Position numbers and translations under genes: made by a program. From the NCBI GenBank assembly GCA_035550055.1, contig DASZRO010000035.1, positions 1 to 64,000 on the forward strand: a DNA stretch of 64,000 nt, in the 5' to 3' direction. The DNA is from Mycobacteriales bacterium (GTDB lineage: Bacteria > Actinomycetota > Actinomycetes > JAFAQI01). Positions 60,094-64,000 of the stretch are shown piece by piece; position 1 is the stretch's first letter, and each line of letters opens with the position of its first letter. A model generated the notes under the pieces. That model was not told where the DNA came from, ran no database searches, and saw only the letters and a program-made list of their open reading frames with translations.

Positions 60094-61362
60094 TTGTCCG
60101 AGCACCTCCTGAAGCTGCTGACCATCCCGCTGTTCACCGGGGTCATCGGCTACGTCACCAACTGGAGTGGCGTGGTCATGCTGTTCTATCCGGTGCATTT
60201 CCGGGGCGTGCGGGTGCGTCCACTCGTGCCGCTGGTCGGGCTGTTGCCGCGCAAGATCCAGCAGATTCCCGGCGTCATGCAGGCGGGCCTCGGCTGGCAA
60301 GGGATCATCCCGTCCCGGGCAGCCAAGATGGGCTCGATCGCCGTCGACAAGGGGATCTCGAAGCTCGGCAGCCCGCGCGAGTTCTACGAACAGCTGGAGC
60401 CGGACAAGATCGCCGAGCAGATCCTGGTCAACTCACGCCAGGACGTGCACGACCTCGTCGACCGGATCCTCGAACGAGAGCACGGCCAGCTGTGGCGCGA
60501 CCTCCCGCCGCGAGCGCGCGCCGCCATTCACGACCGGGTCGACCAGCAGCTGCCCCAGGTGGTCCGTCAGGTGACGACCGAGATCGGTGAGCACATCGAC
60601 CAGCTGCTCGACATCAAGCTGATGGTGATTCGCCGCATCAGCGCTGCGCCGGAGCTGGCCAACCGGATCTTCCTCGACGTCGGGCGCAAGGAGCTGAAGT
60701 TCATCCAGAACTTCGGCTTCGTGCTCGGCCTGCTCCTCGGCGTACCGCTGGCCTTCGTCACCGACGCCTTCCCGTACTGGTGGCTGCTGCCGATCGGCGG
60801 CGTGATCATCGGCTACATCACGAACCTGGTCGCGATCCGGATGATCTTCGAACCGGTCGCGCCACGCCGCTTCCTCGGCATGACCTTCCACGGCCTGTTC
60901 ATGCGTCGCCAGCCGGAGGTCGCCGACGTCTACGCCGCCATCATCGCCAACGACATCGTCACGATCGCGAACATCGGCGACGACCTGATGCACGGACCCC
61001 GCGCGGACCGCACCAGGGCGCTGGTCGAGAACGCGCTACGCCCGGCGGTCGACGACGCGCTGGGACGCGCGTCGGGACTCGTCCGGGTCGCGATGGGCTC
61101 GAAGACCTACGACGCGATCCGCGAGTCGCTCGCGACCGAAGCCGTCGCCTACACCATGACCCCGTTCAACGACCCGGAGTTCGGCGCGCGACAGAACAAG
61201 GCGATCTTCAACCTGCTCGCCGCGCGGATGCGCACAATGGCACCGCACGACTTCGCGGAGATGCTGCGGACGGCGATCAAGGAGGACGAGTGGCTGCTCT
61301 ACCTGCACGGCGCCGTCCTCGGCTTCGGGGCGGGCCTCATCCACCTCGCGATCTTCGGCTGA
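60094..61362 (+). CDS. DUF445-family membrane protein
   Basis: A 422-residue DUF445 protein. Hydrophobic segments occur at the N-terminus (LLTIPLFTGVIGYVTNW), in the middle (FGFVLGLLLGVPLAFV and LLPIGGVIIGYITNLVAI) and at the end (HGAVLGFGAGLIHLAIFG). The two G-Y-x-TN repeats are the family hallmark. The soluble part is rich in charged helices. Function unknown. The TTG at 60094 is chosen from a CAGGGAGG site ten bases upstream. It runs with the Abi-alpha and PPOX genes, with gaps of only 4 and 9 bases. Confidence 0.8.
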   Translation: MSEHLLKLLTIPLFTGVIGYVTNWSGVVMLFYPVHFRGVRVRPLVPLVGLLPRKIQQIPGVMQAGLGWQGIIPSRAAKMGSIAVDKGISKLGSPREFYEQLEPDKIAEQILVNSRQDVHDLVDRILEREHGQLWRDLPPRARAAIHDRVDQQLPQVVRQVTTEIGEHIDQLLDIKLMVIRRISAAPELANRIFLDVGRKELKFIQNFGFVLGLLLGVPLAFVTDAFPYWWLLPIGGVIIGYITNLVAIRMIFEPVAPRRFLGMTFHGLFMRRQPEVADVYAAIIANDIVTIANIGDDLMHGPRADRTRALVENALRPAVDDALGRASGLVRVAMGSKTYDAIRESLATEAVAYTMTPFNDPEFGARQNKAIFNLLAARMRTMAPHDFAEMLRTAIKEDEWLLYLHGAVLGFGAGLIHLAIFG

Positions 61363-61366
61363 CGAG

Positions 61367-62167
61367 TTGACCCGACAACCGCTGGTGCCCGACGTCGTCG
61401 AGCCTTCCGACGTGTCCGCGGTCCTTCGAGCGGCACCGTCGCTCGCCCGGTTCGCCGTCGCGGCGTGGTGGCGTACGACGGAGTGGACCATCGCCGCATC
61501 CATCAACACCGGCAACCGGGTGTTCCACGCCGCACTGTCCGGCCAGTCGCCGGCGGTGGTGCTGGCGACGCTGGGCGGCGAGCTGCGCACGAGCATCCGC
61601 GGCGTGCTCGGGATCGGCGACACGCCGTCCTATCCCGGCGTCGGCGTCCTCAACCGGGTGATCCCCGCCGAGCCGGTCGCCACGGTCGTCGAGCGTCCGC
61701 TCAAAGAGCTCGGCGCCGAGCTGCTCAAGCGCTCCAGCGACCTGTCGGTCGACGACGACCTCCATCCGGCGTACGTGCGGATCCTGAGCGAGCTCGCTCC
61801 CGACGAGGGCCGCATCCTGCGGCTGCTCGCCATCGAAGGACCGCAGCCCTCGGTCGACGTGCGCACCGCCCGCCCGCTCAACGTCGCGAGCCAGCTGATC
61901 GCGCCGGGCCTGACGATGATCGGCGCCCAGGCCGGGGCGCGGCACGTCGACCGGGTGCCGGCCTATCTCAACAACCTGTTCCGGCTCGGGCTGATCTGGT
62001 TCTCCCGGGAACCGGTCAGCGACCGGCTTCGCTACCAGGTGCTCGAAGCGCAGCCGGACGTGTCGGCCGCGATGAAGTCCGCCGGTCGCGGCCGCACGAT
62101 CCGCCGCAGCATCGAGCTGACGCCTTTCGGTGAGGACTTCTGCCAGACCTGCCTTCCGCTGAACTGA
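61367..62167 (+). CDS. Abi-alpha (DUF4393) family protein
   Basis: A 266-residue protein whose middle and C-terminal sequence match the Abi-alpha family: DLHPAYVRILSELAPDEGRILRLLA, DVRTARP and the terminal IELTPFGEDFCQTC. The N-terminal 70 residues (AAPSLARFAVAAWWRTTEWTIAAS, then AALSGQSPAVV) look membrane-associated. The family was named from an abortive-infection context, but most chromosomal members have no tested role. TTG start four bases after the DUF445 stop. A phage-defence or envelope-stress role is open. Confidence 0.75.
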   Translation: MTRQPLVPDVVEPSDVSAVLRAAPSLARFAVAAWWRTTEWTIAASINTGNRVFHAALSGQSPAVVLATLGGELRTSIRGVLGIGDTPSYPGVGVLNRVIPAEPVATVVERPLKELGAELLKRSSDLSVDDDLHPAYVRILSELAPDEGRILRLLAIEGPQPSVDVRTARPLNVASQLIAPGLTMIGAQAGARHVDRVPAYLNNLFRLGLIWFSREPVSDRLRYQVLEAQPDVSAAMKSAGRGRTIRRSIELTPFGEDFCQTCLPLN

Positions 62168-62176
62168 GAGAAGGGA

Positions 62177-62707
62177 ATGACGATGGACGTCATCAACCTG
62201 GGTGAGGCCGACGGCCTGCCGCCCGTGGACTGGGTCGCGATCGTCAGCAAGCTCGAGGCGGACTCGGCGCCGGATCCTGAGGCGCACAACGCCAAGTCGA
62301 AATGGTTGACCACCCTCAACGAGGACGGCAGCCCGCACGTCACGCCGGTCGGCGCCATCTGGCTCGATGGCACGTTCTGGTTCCAGACCGGCGAACGCAC
62401 CCGCAAGGCCCACAACGTGGCCCGCGACCCGCGGTGCTCGCTGGCACTGTCGATCCGCGACGCCGACGTGGTCGTCGAGGGCGAGGCCACGAGGGTAACC
62501 GACGCGGAAACTGTCGCGCGAGCCGCGCAGGCGTGGGCGGCCGGCGGATGGCCGGCTGAGCCACACGAGAGCGGGACGGGGATCACCGCGCCGTTCAATG
62601 CGCCCGCGCAGGGGCCGCCGCCGTGGAACGTGTATCGCATCCAGCCGCGCTCGGCGACGGTAACGCTAGGTGTCGAGCCCGGCGGGCTGACCCGCTTCCG
62701 CTTCTGA
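62177..62707 (+). CDS. PPOX-class flavin/F420 split-barrel protein
   Basis: A 176-residue split-barrel protein: KWLTTLNEDGSPHVTPVGAIW, FQTGERTRKAHNVARDPR and VVVEGEATRVTD are the hallmarks of the pyridoxamine-phosphate-oxidase-like / F420-dependent oxidoreductase group. An F420 or FMN cofactor is possible; sequence alone cannot settle it. Relatives reduce quinones, fatty acids or biliverdin-like compounds. ATG 62177 or 62183. Third of the DUF445-Abi-alpha-PPOX series; its 3' end overlaps the convergent transglutaminase gene by 42 bases. Confidence 0.8.
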   Translation: MTMDVINLGEADGLPPVDWVAIVSKLEADSAPDPEAHNAKSKWLTTLNEDGSPHVTPVGAIWLDGTFWFQTGERTRKAHNVARDPRCSLALSIRDADVVVEGEATRVTDAETVARAAQAWAAGGWPAEPHESGTGITAPFNAPAQGPPPWNVYRIQPRSATVTLGVEPGGLTRFRF

Positions 62708-64000
62708 CCCCACCGTCACGAGCGAGTCGAGCGCCTCGATGGCCGCCGTGGTCATCGCCTCACTCGGCGGGCCTTCGCCGTACAGCTCCTGCTCGAGCGC
62801 CAGCACCGCCACCTCCATGCGTGACGTCGCGCCGCCGACTCGCCCGAGGTACTGCCGAGCCGTCTCCGCCGCCGCGCGTGGCGGTGGGCCGTGCCGGCTC
62901 GCAGTGACGCGCAGGTACGCCGCGAGCACCGGACCCGGCGGTGACCCCCTGGTACGCCGGCGCCGCCGGCGCAGGTCGAGCCCCTCGCCGGTGACCAGGC
63001 TGCGCACCACCCACCCGACGACGACGAGCACGGCGGCACCGACCACGGCCAGCGACAACCGACCGCCGGGCACCGCGGCGGCCACCGCGTCGAACGCGCG
63101 CGACAGCACGGAGTCACCGCCGCTGGGCCCGGGTGCGATCGGCACGCCGGCGGTCGGGTCGGCCGGCACCCAGCCGACCCCCGGGTAGTAGACCTCGACC
63201 CAGGCGTGGGCGTTGGAGGCGGTGTAGAGCCGTTGGGCGCCGTCCGGCTGCCCGTAGGCGAGGCCGCTCACCAGCCGGGTCGGCACCCCCAAGGTGCGCA
63301 GCATCACGGCCTCGGCGGAGGCGAACAGCTCGCAGAAGCCCAGATGCGTGTGGAACAGGAAGTCGTCGACCGCGTCCTTGCCCGACGACGGCACCGGAGC
63401 GTCGAGGGTGTAGGTCTCGTGGCTGCGCAGATACTGCTCGAGCTCGACGACCTGCTGGTAGCGGTTCGTGGCCCCGGCGGTGATCCGGTGCGCCAGCGCC
63501 GACACCTCGGTGGGCAGCTCCGATGGCAGCGCCGTCCACACCGGGTTGCCCGGGTCGGCTCCGCTCGCCGTTTCGAGCCGCCGCGCCGACGCGTCGGGAA
63601 CGACCGAGGTGACGGTGTAGCCGCCGACGGCGCTGGTGGAGAACACCCGGACGTTCTGACCGGTGCGCACGATCCGGCGGACCTGGTCGGGTGAGCCGCT
63701 GATGCGAATCGGTACGCCGGGCGCCCAGATCAGCCCGCCCTCGGCCCCCGGCTCCACCACGACCCGGTCGCGGCGCGTGGTGCCCCCGATCGGGACCGGG
63801 TCGTCGGGGATCGGTGGGATCGCGGCCGACGGACCGTCCTCCTCGATCGTCGGCGACTCGCCGTCGTTGGCCCAGGAGCTGCCGGTGTAGGTCCGGAAGA
63901 ACGTCCCTCGCCACAGCGAAGGGGAGCTCAGCGGCACCTTCAGCAGCGGGGTGTCCGGCAGGTCGCCACGCACCAGCAGGCTCAGGTCACCGAACCCCTC
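62666..64000 (-). CDS. TgpA-like transglutaminase-domain membrane protein, C-terminal part
   Basis: The last 444 codons of a larger gene that enters from the right edge. The fragment begins in an extracytoplasmic region (GDLSLLVRGDLPDTPLLKV) and contains the transglutaminase domain: the nucleophile Cys in HLGFCELFASAEAVM, the His in SNAHAWVEVYY and the Asp in WVPADPTAG. A membrane helix (LSLAVVGAAVLVVVGWVV) and an Arg-rich cytoplasmic tail follow. Full-length relatives have about 750 residues with several N-terminal helices, and occur beside DUF58 and MoxR genes; these would lie outside the window. Probably cell-envelope associated. Confidence 0.87.
   Translation of the reverse strand, partial: EGFGDLSLLVRGDLPDTPLLKVPLSSPSLWRGTFFRTYTGSSWANDGESPTIEEDGPSAAIPPIPDDPVPIGGTTRRDRVVVEPGAEGGLIWAPGVPIRISGSPDQVRRIVRTGQNVRVFSTSAVGGYTVTSVVPDASARRLETASGADPGNPVWTALPSELPTEVSALAHRITAGATNRYQQVVELEQYLRSHETYTLDAPVPSSGKDAVDDFLFHTHLGFCELFASAEAVMLRTLGVPTRLVSGLAYGQPDGAQRLYTASNAHAWVEVYYPGVGWVPADPTAGVPIAPGPSGGDSVLSRAFDAVAAAVPGGRLSLAVVGAAVLVVVGWVVRSLVTGEGLDLRRRRRRTRGSPPGPVLAAYLRVTASRHGPPPRAAAETARQYLGRVGGATSRMEVAVLALEQELYGEGPPSEAMTTAAIEALDSLVTVGSEAEAGQPAGLDT

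Noticed and set aside
1-64000. tRNA, rRNA, riboswitch or CRISPR features
   Set aside because: Intergenic gaps are all under 200 bases and show no cloverleaf, repeat-spacer pattern or known aptamer by eye; a covariance-model scan would settle it.

Overview
The window is GC-rich, densely coded DNA with many GTG and TTG starts and ATGA/GTGA stop-start overlaps. TANNNT -10 boxes lie so close to several start codons that leaderless transcripts are likely. A mycothiol-type DinB-fold enzyme, an FprA-type ferredoxin reductase, a TgpA-type transglutaminase and a perfect actinobacterial SOS box all point to a high-GC actinomycete (Actinomycetota). I cannot name the genus. No rRNA, tRNA, insertion sequence or CRISPR array was seen, and no stretch over 300 bases lacks a gene.

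Bases 1-35220 are a catabolic or secondary-metabolic region rich in acyl-CoA chemistry. A minus-strand operon (6143 to 368) holds a two-subunit acyl-CoA dehydrogenase, two adenylate-forming ligases and a short-chain dehydrogenase. It diverges from an HD-domain gene across a near-perfect 31-bp-arm palindrome. A hydantoinase A/B pair with a VOC protein (11149 to 6911) diverges from a plus-strand operon of ligase, FAS1-like/MaoC dehydratase, enoyl-CoA hydratase, second ligase, dienelactone-hydrolase-like protein and phytanoyl-CoA-dioxygenase-like protein (11277-18173). Two copies of a 21-bp dyad sit between them. Next is a tightly overlapped operon (20147-29698): a ligase fused to an aminoglycoside-phosphotransferase-like kinase, a cytochrome P450, a thiolase-like protein, a Rieske oxygenase, another ligase, a left-handed beta-helix acyltransferase and a methyltransferase. 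A third module is built around a free-standing acyl carrier protein (ACP, ligase and FabG-type reductase on the minus strand). It faces an operon of crotonase, family III CoA-transferase and amidohydrolase in which the first two proteins look internally rearranged. Seven adenylate-forming enzymes lie within 32 kb. The substrate cannot be read from sequence; a polycyclic, terpenoid or branched acyl compound would fit.

Bases 35221-48508 contain a LexA-box-controlled DUF222/HNH protein, a GNAT-like protein, and a branched-chain-amino-acid-type ABC importer (LivF, LivG, fused LivH-LivM). The importer operon also encodes a small zinc-motif membrane protein and a large secreted protein, and is divergent from its lipoprotein substrate binder. 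Two divergent TetR regulators, a third crotonase, a DMT-type membrane protein and an isopenicillin-N-synthase-like oxygenase follow.

Bases 48509-64000 hold a large secreted esterase, then a copper-handling island: SCO1, a PCuAC-CtaG fusion, an MFS protein, YcnI and CopC-CopD. After it come a Tat-exported flavin amine oxidase, an FprA-type reductase, and an operon of DUF445, Abi-alpha and PPOX proteins. A transglutaminase gene runs off the right edge; an AbiEi-antitoxin-like gene is cut by the left edge.
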